Positions 1 through 7,930 are shown, counted from the stretch's first letter. The stretch: DNA of 64,000 bases from Bradyrhizobium mercantei (GCF_001982635.1 NZ_MKFI01000001.1:1196891-1260890), one strand, 5' to 3'. A program made the numbers and translations. Notes: generated by a model not told the origin, from the sequence alone.

Positions 1-28
1 ATGACGATCGTGAAGGGCCAACGGCCCC

Positions 29-853
29 TCAATTCGTCTTCGGCGCGAGCATCTTGCCTTCGATCTTGGGGAGATCGTCTGATGATGCCGACTTGTCGCC
101 GCTGGCTCTGCGGGCGAGCTCGACCGTGAGCCGTTCGGCGGCCTCGGGCTGCATCAGGCCGAGGATGTCGGACATCTTGCGCGGCTGGATCTGCGAGGCG
201 ATCTGGTAGAGCACGCCCATCTCGAGGCGATCGAACACCTTGGCGGCGTCCTTCGGCTTCATGTTCTCGTACATGGTGACGATGCCCTTGAAGCGGGCGG
301 CCTCGGCTTCCGCCTTGGCCGCGGCGTCGGCATTCGCCTTGGCATCATTGGCCTTGGCTTCCTCGACCTTGGCCTCGATGCGCTTCTCGGCGGCCTTCAA
401 CAGGCTCTCGCGGATCTCGACCTCGCGCGCGCGTGTCTCGAGCTCCTGGCGGCGCGACTGCAACCGCTCCAGGATCGCGCGCTCCGAGGCTGACACCGGC
501 GCGGGCGCATCCAGATTGACCACGACGCCGTCGGGCTTCGACGGCTCGGCGGCCGGTGCGGCCGGCTTCGGCGCCTCGTCCTTCTTGTCGTCCTTCCTGG
601 CTTCCTTGTGCTCGACCGATCCCGTGATGTCGCCGGGATCGGCCTTGATCTTGCTGTCGGCCACCGGCTTGCCGCCGCCGGGGAAGTTGAAATTCTGCTG
701 CGCCCAGGACGGACCGGCCGGACCGGCCGGCGGCGTATCGTCGGCGAACACGTAACCGCCATCGAGCACGAGGCCCGCGACCTTCAGCACCATCAGGCCG
801 AAGATCGCGACCAGCACCACAGGCATCACTCTGATGTCACGAAGCAACTTCAT
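29..853 (-). CDS. motE: MotE-like flagellar motor protein
   Basis: The 274-residue product has an N-terminal membrane segment (about residues 10-28), a Pro/Ala/Lys-rich linker, a charged coiled coil (about 120-185) and a C-terminal region (about 190-250) with 'MKPKDAAKVFDRLE' and 'QIQPRKMSDILGLM'. That region resembles the MgtE N-domain fold of MotE, the periplasmic chaperone of the MotC stator protein in rhizobia. It is the last visible gene of a minus-strand operon after fliL, fliM and a DUF6468 gene, and its start overlaps the previous stop by 4 bases (ATGA), so translation is probably coupled. Family placement rests on domain layout and context. The stator genes themselves are not in the window. 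Confidence 0.82.
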   Translation of the reverse strand: MKLLRDIRVMPVVLVAIFGLMVLKVAGLVLDGGYVFADDTPPAGPAGPSWAQQNFNFPGGGKPVADSKIKADPGDITGSVEHKEARKDDKKDEAPKPAAPAAEPSKPDGVVVNLDAPAPVSASERAILERLQSRRQELETRAREVEIRESLLKAAEKRIEAKVEEAKANDAKANADAAAKAEAEAARFKGIVTMYENMKPKDAAKVFDRLEMGVLYQIASQIQPRKMSDILGLMQPEAAERLTVELARRASGDKSASSDDLPKIEGKMLAPKTN

Positions 854-1320
854 GCAGCGAGGCCGCCGGCCCTCCTGCGCTCGGTGAAGGCTTCAGCCGC
901 CGCGGCAACCGCGCGCGCGGCCGAAACCCTGGGTGCCGGCGCAGCAGCAGCGGGCGCTGCCGCCTGTGCCGGTGCGTGCGCGGGCTCCGGCGGCCGTGCG
1001 GCCAGCGCGATCTTGGACAGGCGGCGCACCACGTGATCGCCTTCGGCGAGCTGGTTCTTCAGCTGCGCCGACATCTGCGTCGCCGCGTCGAGCTGGTTGC
1101 CGAGGTTCTCGTTGACGTCACGCACCGCGTGCTTCAACCCGCCGATCGCCCGCTCGGCGATCTCGGTCGCGGTGATCAATTCGGCGATCGTCGCCTTCAG
1201 CGAATGCTCGTCCGCCTTCAGCCGCTGCAGCCGCTTGTTGAGCAGCCAGCAATAGCCGATCGTCAGCATCAGCAGCACGGCCACCAGACTCTCGATTGCT
1301 AGTCCAAGCACATGACTCAT
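850..1320 (-). CDS. DUF6468 flagellar-operon membrane protein
   Basis: This 156-residue protein has one N-terminal membrane segment (about residues 5-27), a charged helical region (about 30-100, predicted coiled coil) and an Ala/Pro-rich tail. It matches the DUF6468 type found between fliM and motE in many Rhizobiales. No biochemical role is known to me. Its start overlaps the fliM stop by 4 bases and its stop overlaps the motE start by 4 bases, so the three genes are likely translated together. A membrane-anchored helper of the switch or stator complex is a reasonable guess, from context only. Confidence 0.8.
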   Translation of the reverse strand: MSHVLGLAIESLVAVLLMLTIGYCWLLNKRLQRLKADEHSLKATIAELITATEIAERAIGGLKHAVRDVNENLGNQLDAATQMSAQLKNQLAEGDHVVRRLSKIALAARPPEPAHAPAQAAAPAAAAPAPRVSAARAVAAAAEAFTERRRAGGLAA

Positions 1321-2516
1321 GGTGCCTCCATCATTTTGGTCCGCTCGTCCGCCTTCTCGAACATCGCGAAGGTGGTTTGGGGTTTACGCAAGTTCTTGGT
1401 GACGCGGATCGCGACGCGGTCGCCGACGCGGCCCATGCGGCCTTCCGTCAGGGTGACGTTGCCGCAACGCACCGAGACCAGCGCGTCGGAGCGGATGTCC
1501 AGCGGCAGCGTGTCGCCGACCTTGAGCTTCATCAGCTCCTTCAGCGGGATGTCGGCCTCGTACAGCACCGCATCGACCGAGATCTCGGCCTGCGCCACCT
1601 CGGTCGCGAAATGGCCTTCCCAGATCGGGTCGCGGCCGAATTTTTCGCCCATGAACATCTGCAACAGCACGTTGCGGATCGGTTCGATGGTGGCGTAGGG
1701 CAGCAGCAATTCGACATTGCCGCCGCGGTCTTCCATGTCGATGCGCAGCCGCACCAGGATCGCGGCGTTGGCCGGGCGAGAGATCGCGGCAAAGCGCGGA
1801 TTGGTCTCGAGCCGGTCGATCGTGAAGGTTACCGGCGACAGCGGCCGGAACGCTTGCTCGGCATCCGACAGCACCACTTCGACCAGCCGCTTCACGAGGT
1901 TGGTCTCGATCGTGGTGTAGGGCCGGCCCTCGATCTTGAGCTGGGTCTGGCCACGGCGGCCGCCGAGCAGCACGTCGATCATCGAATAGATCAGGTTGGA
2001 GTCGACCATGGCGAGGCCGAAATTCTCCCACTCCTCCGCCTTGAACACCGAGAGCACCGCCGGCAGCGGGATCGAGTTCATGTAGTCGCCGAAGCGCACC
2101 GAGGTGATGCGGTCGAGCGAGACTTCGACGTTGTCGGAGGTGAAATTGCGCAGCGATGTCGTCATCAACCGCACCAGGCGGTCGAACACGATCTCGAGCA
2201 TCGGCAGACGCTCGTAGGACACCATCGCCGAATCGATGATGGCGCGGATGCCGGAATGATCGTCGAGGCTGACGTCGCCGACCGTGAAGCCGAGGAGATT
2301 GTCGATCTCCTCCTGCGACAGCACGCGCTCGCCATTGGTCTTGCCGCCGAAGTCGCGGCTGCCGTCCTCGACCATGGCGGCCCATTGCAGCGCCATGTTC
2401 TCGGTGAGTTCGTTCTTGGCAGCTTCCGCCGCGGCGGCCGCGGGATCCTCGGAATCGAGCGAGGCTTCCCATTGGGCCGCAATGGCGTCCTGGTCCATCT
2501 GGTCGTTGCCGGCCAT
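1317..2516 (-). CDS. fliM: Flagellar motor switch protein FliM
   Basis: FliM is the C-ring protein that binds phospho-CheY and sets rotation direction. The CheY-binding peptide 'LSQEEIDNLLG' is clear but lies near residues 66-76 instead of at the extreme N-terminus. The middle CheC-like domain follows ('YERLPMLEIVFDRLVR', 'SVFKAEEWENFGLAMVD', 'MIDVLLGGRRG'), then the C-terminal SpoA domain (about 310-390, 'LKVGDTLPLDI'). At 399 residues it is longer than enterobacterial FliM (about 334), mostly because of the acidic, Ala-rich N-terminal extension. That extension contains two similar pieces, 'DAIAAQWEASLDSED' and 'NMALQWAAMVEDG'. Second gene of the fliL operon. Confidence 0.97.
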   Translation of the reverse strand: MAGNDQMDQDAIAAQWEASLDSEDPAAAAAEAAKNELTENMALQWAAMVEDGSRDFGGKTNGERVLSQEEIDNLLGFTVGDVSLDDHSGIRAIIDSAMVSYERLPMLEIVFDRLVRLMTTSLRNFTSDNVEVSLDRITSVRFGDYMNSIPLPAVLSVFKAEEWENFGLAMVDSNLIYSMIDVLLGGRRGQTQLKIEGRPYTTIETNLVKRLVEVVLSDAEQAFRPLSPVTFTIDRLETNPRFAAISRPANAAILVRLRIDMEDRGGNVELLLPYATIEPIRNVLLQMFMGEKFGRDPIWEGHFATEVAQAEISVDAVLYEADIPLKELMKLKVGDTLPLDIRSDALVSVRCGNVTLTEGRMGRVGDRVAIRVTKNLRKPQTTFAMFEKADERTKMMEAP

Positions 2517-2534
2517 GGCTTTACATCCACCCCG

Positions 2535-3023
2535 TCACTGGATCACGACTTCCTTGAACAGCACCGCGTTCACCTGGTTGGGCGCCAGCGCGAGGTTGAC
2601 GCGCTTGGTCAGTTCCTCCTTGAGGCGGAACAGGCCGGCCGAGCCGTTGAGATCGCTCGGGCGCAGTTCGCGCATATAGGTCTGGAACAGGTCGGTGACG
2701 CGCGGCAGCGAAGGCTTGATCGCCTCGGCCTGCTTCTCTTCCTTGACCTCGAGCACGAGCTTCAGCTTGAGATATTGCACCCGCTCGCCGGGCGCCCCGA
2801 CCAGGTTGACCAGCATGTCGGGGATGTCGACGAAGCTCGGCGGCTTCAGCGGCGGCGCTTCGGCGTGCTGCTCCTCGCCGTGGCCGCGCATGAAGAAGAA
2901 CCAGCCGCCCGCGCCCGCGCCGAGCACGACGAGGAAGCCGACGACGGCAATGATCAGCTTGAGCTTGCCCTTCTTCGGAGCGGCCGCGCCCTCGCCGCTT
3001 TCCGTCTTTTCCTCGTCCGCCAT
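2535..3023 (-). CDS. fliL: Flagellar basal-body protein FliL
   Basis: FliL is a single-pass inner-membrane protein that sits at the stator and supports torque. The 162-residue product has a short charged cytoplasmic start, one membrane helix (about residues 22-45), a short linker and a periplasmic SPFH-like domain with 'FVDIPDMLVNLVG' and 'YLKLKLVLEV'. It ends with the family-typical 'VLFKEVVIQ'. It is the first gene of the minus-strand operon fliL-fliM-DUF6468-motE. A CtrA-like box lies about 120 bases upstream, in the intergenic region shared with the divergent flgF operon. Confidence 0.95.
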   Translation of the reverse strand: MADEEKTESGEGAAAPKKGKLKLIIAVVGFLVVLGAGAGGWFFFMRGHGEEQHAEAPPLKPPSFVDIPDMLVNLVGAPGERVQYLKLKLVLEVKEEKQAEAIKPSLPRVTDLFQTYMRELRPSDLNGSAGLFRLKEELTKRVNLALAPNQVNAVLFKEVVIQ

Positions 3024-3142
3024 CGTCCGCTCGCTTCAACCTGAAGGATGCGAACGCGATTTGCCCCAGCTTTGGCTTGAAGACGCGATACAAAGGCCGC
3101 CGGCGCACACGCGCCCCAATGCCGGCAACACTGGGGTCATAA

Positions 3143-3160
3143 TGGTTAACGGAAGCTTAG
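3143..3160 (-). promoter_or_regulatory. CtrA-like box upstream of fliL
   Basis: Read on the minus strand this is CTAA-N7-TTAACCAT. It matches seven of eight bases of the TTAA-N7-TTAA box bound by the cell-cycle regulator CtrA, and includes the extended half-site TTAACCAT seen in alphaproteobacteria. It lies 120-137 bases upstream of the fliL start. A very similar ATGGTTAACGG block precedes fliX. CtrA binding is inferred from sequence and from control of early flagellar genes in Caulobacter. Confidence 0.5.
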
Positions 3161-3278
3161 GATTTACCTTCGACTAGGAAAAAACTGCCGGGCAAACATG
3201 GTCAACAAGACCTTTCTGCCGCCCCGCGACGCCCCTGGATAAACACCTAAGCCATTCAAATATCTGAATATTCAAAGT

Positions 3279-3294
3279 TGGCACGGCTTTCGCT
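3279..3294 (+). promoter_or_regulatory. Sigma-54 promoter of the flgF operon
   Basis: TGGCACGGCTTTCGCT matches the RpoN consensus TGGCACG-N4-TTGCW with one mismatch. The invariant GG (-24) and GC (-12) are exactly 10 bases apart. Transcription would start near 3306, leaving a leader of about 100 bases before flgF. Elements of the same form precede flgI and flgE. In Caulobacter such flagellar promoters need the activator FlbD, which is not in this window. Confidence 0.85.
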
Positions 3295-3314
3295 GAGAGG
3301 GTGGCGTGACCCGA

Positions 3315-3401
3315 GGGTTTGGGAGAACCCAATGGTTACCGACGGTCCGGCGTGAAGGTTTGGGAGAACCTCTGCTTCGGATCACCTCACAGGGGAGAAC
3401 C
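3315..3401 (+). promoter_or_regulatory. flgF leader with two hairpins and repeated GGGAGAACC
   Basis: The 9-mer GGGAGAACC occurs three times before flgF, at 3321-3329, 3362-3370 and 3393-3401. The first two copies lie in small inverted repeats (GGGTT-TGGGAG-AACCC at 3315-3330 and AGGTT-TGGGAG-AACCT at 3356-3371), whose six-base loops expose GGGAG. The third copy contains the working Shine-Dalgarno sequence of flgF (AGGGGAG, 3391-3397). The layout resembles mRNA leaders bound by GGA-loop-recognising translational regulators, but which protein would bind here is unknown. Confidence 0.45.
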
Positions 3402-3405
3402 ACCG

Positions 3406-4170
3406 ATGCAGAATACGCTTCTGGTCGGACTATCGAAGCAGATGGTGCTGGAACGGCAGATGGATGTCGTTTCCAACAACATCGCGAACATGAACACCAA
3501 CGGCTACAAGGCCGACCGGTCGCTGTTTGAGGAATATCTGTCCTCGAACGCGCATGAGGACAATTTCGCGGCTCGCGACCGCCGCGTCTCGTTCGTGCAG
3601 GACCGTGCGACCTTCCACGACTTCTCGCAGGGTCCGACCGAAGAGACCAAGAACCCGCTCGACGTCGCGATCGACGGCAACGCCTTCCTGGTGGTGCAGA
3701 CGCCCGGCGGCGAGCGCTACACCCGCGAAGGCAATCTGGCGATCAACAATCGCGGCCAGTTGGTCACCGCATCGGGCTACCAGGTGCTCGGCACCTCCGG
3801 CCCGATCACGTTCCAGCAGACCGACCACGACGTCAACATCGCGCCCGACGGCAACATCTCGGTGCTCGAGGGCACGTCCCGCCTCGACTCGATCCGCGGC
3901 AAGCTGCGCCTGGTCTCGTTCGCGCAGGCCCAGCGCCTGCTCAAGGAAGGCTCCAACCTCTACGCGCCCGGCGAGGGCGCGCAGGCGCTGCCGGACACCA
4001 AGGCCCAGATCCGCCAGGGCTTCATCGAGAAGTCGAACGTCAATTCCGTCGTCGAGATGAGCCGCATGATCGAGATCACGCGGACCTACACCCAAATCGC
4101 CTCGCTGCTGCAGCAGCAGAGCGACCTGCACAAATCGGCGATCGAGAAGCTCGCCGACGTGCCGAACTGA
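3406..4170 (+). CDS. flgF: Flagellar proximal rod protein FlgF
   Basis: FlgF is one of the proximal rod subunits linking the MS ring to the distal rod. The 254-residue protein begins with the rod/hook signature 'DVVSNNIANMNTNGYKAD', carries the central 'NPLDVAIDGNAFLVVQTP' block and ends with the C-terminal motif 'MSRMIEITRTYTQIASLL'. The start at 3406 is chosen for AGGGGAG nine bases upstream. A longer reading from a TTG at 3319 would run through the leader hairpins and is rejected. First gene of flgF-flgG-flgA-flgH, under the sigma-54 promoter at 3279. Confidence 0.95.
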   Translation: MQNTLLVGLSKQMVLERQMDVVSNNIANMNTNGYKADRSLFEEYLSSNAHEDNFAARDRRVSFVQDRATFHDFSQGPTEETKNPLDVAIDGNAFLVVQTPGGERYTREGNLAINNRGQLVTASGYQVLGTSGPITFQQTDHDVNIAPDGNISVLEGTSRLDSIRGKLRLVSFAQAQRLLKEGSNLYAPGEGAQALPDTKAQIRQGFIEKSNVNSVVEMSRMIEITRTYTQIASLLQQQSDLHKSAIEKLADVPN

Positions 4171-4186
4171 TCCGGGGGACTGACCG

Positions 4187-4975
4187 ATGCGCGCACTTTA
4201 TACAGCTGCGACCGGAATGGCGGCACAGGAACTCTCCGTTCAGGTGATCTCCAACAACATCGCGAACCTGCGCACCACCGGCTACAAGAAGCAACGCGCC
4301 GCGTTCCAGGACCTGATCTACGACCACGTGCGCCGCGTCGGCGCGCAGGCTTCCGACCAGAACACCATAATGCCGATGGGCATCGACCTCGGCGGCGGCG
4401 TCAAGACCGTCGGCACACCGCGGATGATGACCCAGGGCACGCTGTCGCCGACCGGCAACGATCTCGACATCGCGATCCGCGGCGAAGGCTTCTTCAAGAT
4501 CCTGATGCCGGACGGCACCTTTACCTACACCCGCGACGGCTCGTTCCAGATGGACAACCAGGGCCGCATCGTCAATGCGCAGGGCAACCTGTTGCAGCCG
4601 ACGATCACGATCCCGCAGAACGCCTCCGGTCTCACCATCAATGCGCAGGGCCAGGTCTCGGTGACGCTGCCGGGCCAAACCGCATCGACCAATATCGGCA
4701 CGATCGGCCTGACCCGCTTCATCAACAAGGCCGGCCTGATGCCGATCGGCGACAACCTGTTCCAGGAAACCCCGGCCTCCGGCCAGCCCCAGGACGGCAC
4801 CGCCAACACCGACGGCTATGGCGACATGCAGCAGAGCAACCTCGAACAGGCCAACGTCGAGGTGGTCTCGGAAATCTCCGACCTGATCGCGGCGCAACGC
4901 GCCTACGAGATGAACTCGAAGGTGGTTTCCGCCGCCGACCAGATGATGCAGTCGACCTCCAACCTGTTCCGCTGA
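4187..4975 (+). CDS. flgG: Flagellar distal rod protein FlgG
   Basis: FlgG builds the distal rod that passes through the peptidoglycan and outer-membrane rings. Its 262 residues match the usual length of about 260. It has the N-terminal signature 'VISNNIANLRTTGYKKQR', the FlgG-specific stretch with 'MPMGIDLGGGVKT', the central 'NDLDIAIRGEGFFKI' and the C-terminal 'EISDLIAAQRAYEMNSKVV'. It starts 16 bases after flgF and ends two bases before flgA, so it is inside one operon. Confidence 0.97.
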   Translation: MRALYTAATGMAAQELSVQVISNNIANLRTTGYKKQRAAFQDLIYDHVRRVGAQASDQNTIMPMGIDLGGGVKTVGTPRMMTQGTLSPTGNDLDIAIRGEGFFKILMPDGTFTYTRDGSFQMDNQGRIVNAQGNLLQPTITIPQNASGLTINAQGQVSVTLPGQTASTNIGTIGLTRFINKAGLMPIGDNLFQETPASGQPQDGTANTDGYGDMQQSNLEQANVEVVSEISDLIAAQRAYEMNSKVVSAADQMMQSTSNLFR

Positions 4976-4977
4976 GG

Positions 4978-6033
4978 ATGATGTCGATGATCGCCCGCTC
5001 ACTCCTGATCGCAGCCGCACTTCTTGCAGCCTCGATGAGTTCGGCTGCCGCGCAAAGCCGCAGCGAGACCATCGCGGTGCCGACGCTGCGCGCCAGCATC
5101 ACGGTCGCGGACGACATCGTGCGGGTCGGCGATCTCATCGACAATGCCGGCAGCGCCGGCAGCATCGCGGTCTACCGCGCGCCCGACCTCGGCACCACGG
5201 GCACGCTGCCGGTGGCGCAGGTGCTGAACGTGCTGCGCTCGCACCAAGTGATCGGCGTCGACACCCGCGAGCTGAAGGAGATCACGGTGACGCGGCTCGC
5301 GCGCACCATCGACAGCAAGGAGATCGAGCAGCAGGTGTCGCGCGCGCTGGAAGGCCGCCACGGCCTCGGCAGGGCCGGCAACATCGCGCTGACCTTCGAC
5401 CGCGATCCCGGCGACATCCGCCTCGAGGCCACCAATACCGGTGCGATGCAGCCGCTCGCCGTTCGCTACGACCCGCGCTCGACGCGCTTCGACGTCACTT
5501 TCGAGATCAGCAACGACGCAGGCACCGCGCCCTACAAGCTGCGCCTCACCGGCACCGCGATCGAGACCATCGAGGCCGCCGTGCTGACGCGCAATGTCGA
5601 GCGCGGCGACGTGCTGAAGGCCTCCGACGTGGTGATCGAGCGCCGTCCGAAGGCCGAAATCGGCAACGACGCGGCGGTGCGCGACAGCTCGATCGGCATG
5701 CAGGTGCGCCGCCAGCTCCGCGCCGGCCAGGCGCTGCGCGTCGCCGACATGACGAAGCCCGATCTCGTCACCCGCGACCAGAACGTCACGCTGATCTACC
5801 GCACCGCCGGCATCTATCTCACCATCCGCGGCAAGGCGATGGATGGCGGCGCCGAGGGCGACGTCGTCAGCGTGATGAATCTGCAATCCAAGCGCGCCGT
5901 GTCCGGCGTCGTCACCGGCCGCGGCGAAGTCTCGATCTCGGTCGCGACCCCGCTCACCGCCCCTAGCGCCGACGCCTCCGAGTCAAATTCCGCTCCCGTC
6001 AAGCTGAGTTCAGTCGCACCAAACGCCGAGTAA
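4978..6033 (+). CDS. flgA: Flagellar P-ring assembly chaperone FlgA
   Basis: FlgA is the periplasmic chaperone needed to polymerise FlgI into the P ring. The 351-residue product has a Sec signal peptide (about residues 1-25, ending near SSAAAQ), an N-terminal region and the SAF/ChapFlgA domain in the C-terminal half ('VERGDVLKASDVVIERRP', 'LRAGQALRVADM', 'GAEGDVVSVMNLQSKR'). It is longer than enterobacterial FlgA (about 220), as is usual in alphaproteobacteria. It starts two bases after flgG; other in-frame ATGs lie at 4981 and 4987, so the exact start is uncertain by a few codons. Confidence 0.92.
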   Translation: MMSMIARSLLIAAALLAASMSSAAAQSRSETIAVPTLRASITVADDIVRVGDLIDNAGSAGSIAVYRAPDLGTTGTLPVAQVLNVLRSHQVIGVDTRELKEITVTRLARTIDSKEIEQQVSRALEGRHGLGRAGNIALTFDRDPGDIRLEATNTGAMQPLAVRYDPRSTRFDVTFEISNDAGTAPYKLRLTGTAIETIEAAVLTRNVERGDVLKASDVVIERRPKAEIGNDAAVRDSSIGMQVRRQLRAGQALRVADMTKPDLVTRDQNVTLIYRTAGIYLTIRGKAMDGGAEGDVVSVMNLQSKRAVSGVVTGRGEVSISVATPLTAPSADASESNSAPVKLSSVAPNAE

Positions 6034-6038
6034 AGTTC

Positions 6039-6791
6039 ATGTCCCAGTACCGCATCAACCGCCTCATCCTGACCGGTGCGCTGTTCGCACTCGGAACGTT
6101 CGCCAGCGGTTGCTCGTCGATCGACCGTCTCTCCCAGATCGGCGAGCAGCCGAAGCTGACGTCGATCGACAACCCGACCACGCAGCCCGGCTACAAGCCG
6201 GTGCAGATGCCGATGCCGAAGCCCGAGGTCGCCTCCTACAGCCCGAACTCGCTGTGGCGCAGCGGCTCCCGCGCCTTCTTCAAGGACCAGCGCGCCTCGC
6301 GAGTCGGCGACATCCTGACGATTACGGTGAACTTCACCGACAAGGCCGCGATCGCCAACGAGACCCAGCGCAGCCGCACCAATACGGAAGACTCGGGGGT
6401 CACCAACTTCCTCGGCTCGCAGACCATCACGCAGCCCAACAAGATCCTGCCCGGCCGCATCCTGACCGCCGACTCGACGGCCTCGAGCGACGGCAAGGGT
6501 TCGGTGAACCGCCAGGAAGCGTTGCAGACCAACGTCGCCGCCGTCGTCACCCAGGTGCTGCCGAACGGCAATCTCGTGGTCGAGGGCAAGCAGGAGATCC
6601 GCGTCAACTTCGAAATCCGCGAGCTGATCGTGGCCGGCATCGTGCGCCCGGAGGACATCCAGAGCGACAACACCATCGACTCCTCGAAAATCGCCCAGGC
6701 CCGCATCGCCTATGGCGGCCGCGGCCAGATCACCGACGTGCAGCAGCCGCGCTACGGCCAGCAGGTTCTCGACGTCCTCTTGCCCTTCTAA
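6039..6791 (+). CDS. flgH: Flagellar L-ring lipoprotein FlgH
   Basis: FlgH forms the outer-membrane L ring around the rod. The 250-residue precursor has a lipoprotein signal ending in 'TFASGC', with Cys near residue 25 as the likely acylated residue. Family motifs include 'SLWRSGSRAFFKDQRA', 'VGDILTITV', 'NGNLVVEGKQEIRVN' and 'GIVRPEDIQSDNTI'. It starts five bases after flgA and is the last gene of the flgF operon. A strong terminator follows about 100 bases downstream. Confidence 0.96.
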   Translation: MSQYRINRLILTGALFALGTFASGCSSIDRLSQIGEQPKLTSIDNPTTQPGYKPVQMPMPKPEVASYSPNSLWRSGSRAFFKDQRASRVGDILTITVNFTDKAAIANETQRSRTNTEDSGVTNFLGSQTITQPNKILPGRILTADSTASSDGKGSVNRQEALQTNVAAVVTQVLPNGNLVVEGKQEIRVNFEIRELIVAGIVRPEDIQSDNTIDSSKIAQARIAYGGRGQITDVQQPRYGQQVLDVLLPF

Positions 6792-6792
6792 C

Positions 6793-6826
6793 GGCATGAA
6801 CCGATCTTCGGAAACGGATCATGCCT
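6793..6826. repeat. Short inverted repeat after flgH
   Basis: GGCATGA and TCATGCC flank a core containing 'TCTTCGGAAACGGA'. The layout resembles the 'catgatc...ggaaaacc...gatcatg' repeat found again at 59948-59989, so it may be a degenerate member of that dispersed family. It could also act as a weak hairpin terminator. Confidence 0.4.
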
Positions 6827-6888
6827 GACTAAGACCCTTACGAGCTCCCACATCTCGTCGCGAACCTAGGCGCGACGCGGTGTACCAA

Positions 6889-6935
6889 CACGGCCCTCGT
6901 CAGCTCCCCTGGCGAGGGCCGTGGCATTTTCTTCT
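6889..6935 (+). terminator. Terminator of the flgF-flgH operon
   Basis: An 11-base perfect stem, CACGGCCCTCG (6889-6899) with CGAGGGCCGTG (6913-6923), is followed by GCATTTTCTTCT. The stem is GC-rich and the downstream stretch is T-rich. It lies about 100 bases after flgH and separates the flagellar operon from the accessory block. Confidence 0.75.
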
Positions 6936-7096
6936 GACCGGTCGAATGCACGCGCGCAATGAGTGCGCACCAATCCGATACGCTTTGCGCAAGTCGCGCG
7001 ATCCGCTTCTCGGTTCATTAACCCTTGCAGCAGGCCGCAGTAGAAGTCCCGACGCTTGCAACGTAGGGAGACGACAACGCAGGGTTTTCTGTTTGT

Positions 7097-7540
7097 ATGA
7101 CGGTCATGCAAAGAGACGGACAATATGCGGCGTGGTTCCGGACGCCGCGGGGCGAAGGCACCGGAATAGTCCAGCTCGCAAATGGCAGGATCAGCGGCGG
7201 CGACGCCATGTTCACCTATGGCGGCACCTATCAGCTCGACGAGGACCGCTTCACGGCGGTCCTGACGACGCACCGATATGCCGACGGCCCGTTCACTACC
7301 GTGTTCGGATGCGACGAGGTCGAGGCGCAGCTGACGGGCTCCTTCAGCGGCAACCGCGCGGTGTGCATGGGGACGGCCAAGCAGGCCCCCGGCGTGGTGT
7401 TCGAGGCCACGCTGTTCCGGCAGCAACCGGAGCCGGAGCCCGCCCCCGGGCCAAAAACCAGGACGACGCGCGCGGATGTGGCGCGGCTGCCGAAACTCCC
7501 CGATCGCCGCACGCCCGTCGTGACCAGGCGTTTCAGCTAA
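7097..7540 (+). CDS. GrlR-like small regulatory protein
   Basis: The 147-residue product has a beta-rich core with 'GEGTGIVQLANGRISGGDAM', a 'GTYQLDEDRFTAVLTTHRYA' strand pair and a 'GSFSGNRAVCMGTAKQAPG' segment. These resemble the GrlR family, beta-barrel proteins named after the LEE type III secretion repressor and common in rhizobia as orphan genes. The C-terminal 40 residues are Pro/Arg-rich and add to the usual domain. No Shine-Dalgarno sequence is obvious; an ATG at 7106 is an alternative start. No type III secretion genes are nearby, so the target is unknown. Confidence 0.5.
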   Translation: MTVMQRDGQYAAWFRTPRGEGTGIVQLANGRISGGDAMFTYGGTYQLDEDRFTAVLTTHRYADGPFTTVFGCDEVEAQLTGSFSGNRAVCMGTAKQAPGVVFEATLFRQQPEPEPAPGPKTRTTRADVARLPKLPDRRTPVVTRRFS

Positions 7541-7636
7541 TCCGTCCGCAAAGGCGATGGCATCTGCGACCCGTCAGGCGTACGATGGCGCATGCGCTAA
7601 GCGCAGCCCGATCGATGCAGCCGGAAGGAGGAACGC

Positions 7637-7930
7637 ATGTATGCCGCCATCCGTCACGCCAAGGCGAAGACCGGTAGCGCCGAGGAGCTCGCGCGCCGGA
7701 TCAAGGAAGGCGCCATCCCGATCATCAGCGACGTCGAAGGCTTCATGGCCTATTACGTGGTCTATGCCGGCGACGACACCGTCACCGCGATCAGCGTCTT
7801 CAACAATTATGCCGGTGCCGAGGAAGCCAACCGCCGCGCGCTGACCTGGATCGACAACAATCTCGGTCCCTTGCTGGTCGGCCAGGCCACCGCAGTAGCG
7901 GGTCCGGTGATCGTGCATACGAAGGCATAG
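7637..7930 (+). CDS. Small ABM-like dimeric barrel protein
   Basis: A 97-residue protein beginning 'MYAAIRHAKAKTGSAEELAR' and containing 'GFMAYYVVYAGDDTVTAISV'. The beta-alpha-beta-beta pattern and length fit the antibiotic-biosynthesis-monooxygenase-like dimeric alpha/beta barrel fold. AGGAGG lies 6-11 bases before the ATG. No catalytic residues can be assigned, and members of this fold range from monooxygenases to simple stress proteins. Function unknown. Confidence 0.6.
   Translation: MYAAIRHAKAKTGSAEELARRIKEGAIPIISDVEGFMAYYVVYAGDDTVTAISVFNNYAGAEEANRRALTWIDNNLGPLLVGQATAVAGPVIVHTKA

Noticed and set aside
13..27. Terminator of the motE operon (GGGCC-AAC-GGCCC).
   Set aside because: Stem is short and has no T tract; the operon may continue beyond the window.
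1296..3044. 582-codon plus-strand frame over fliM and fliL.
   Set aside because: Antisense to fliM and fliL; His/Arg-rich composition typical of a shadow frame.
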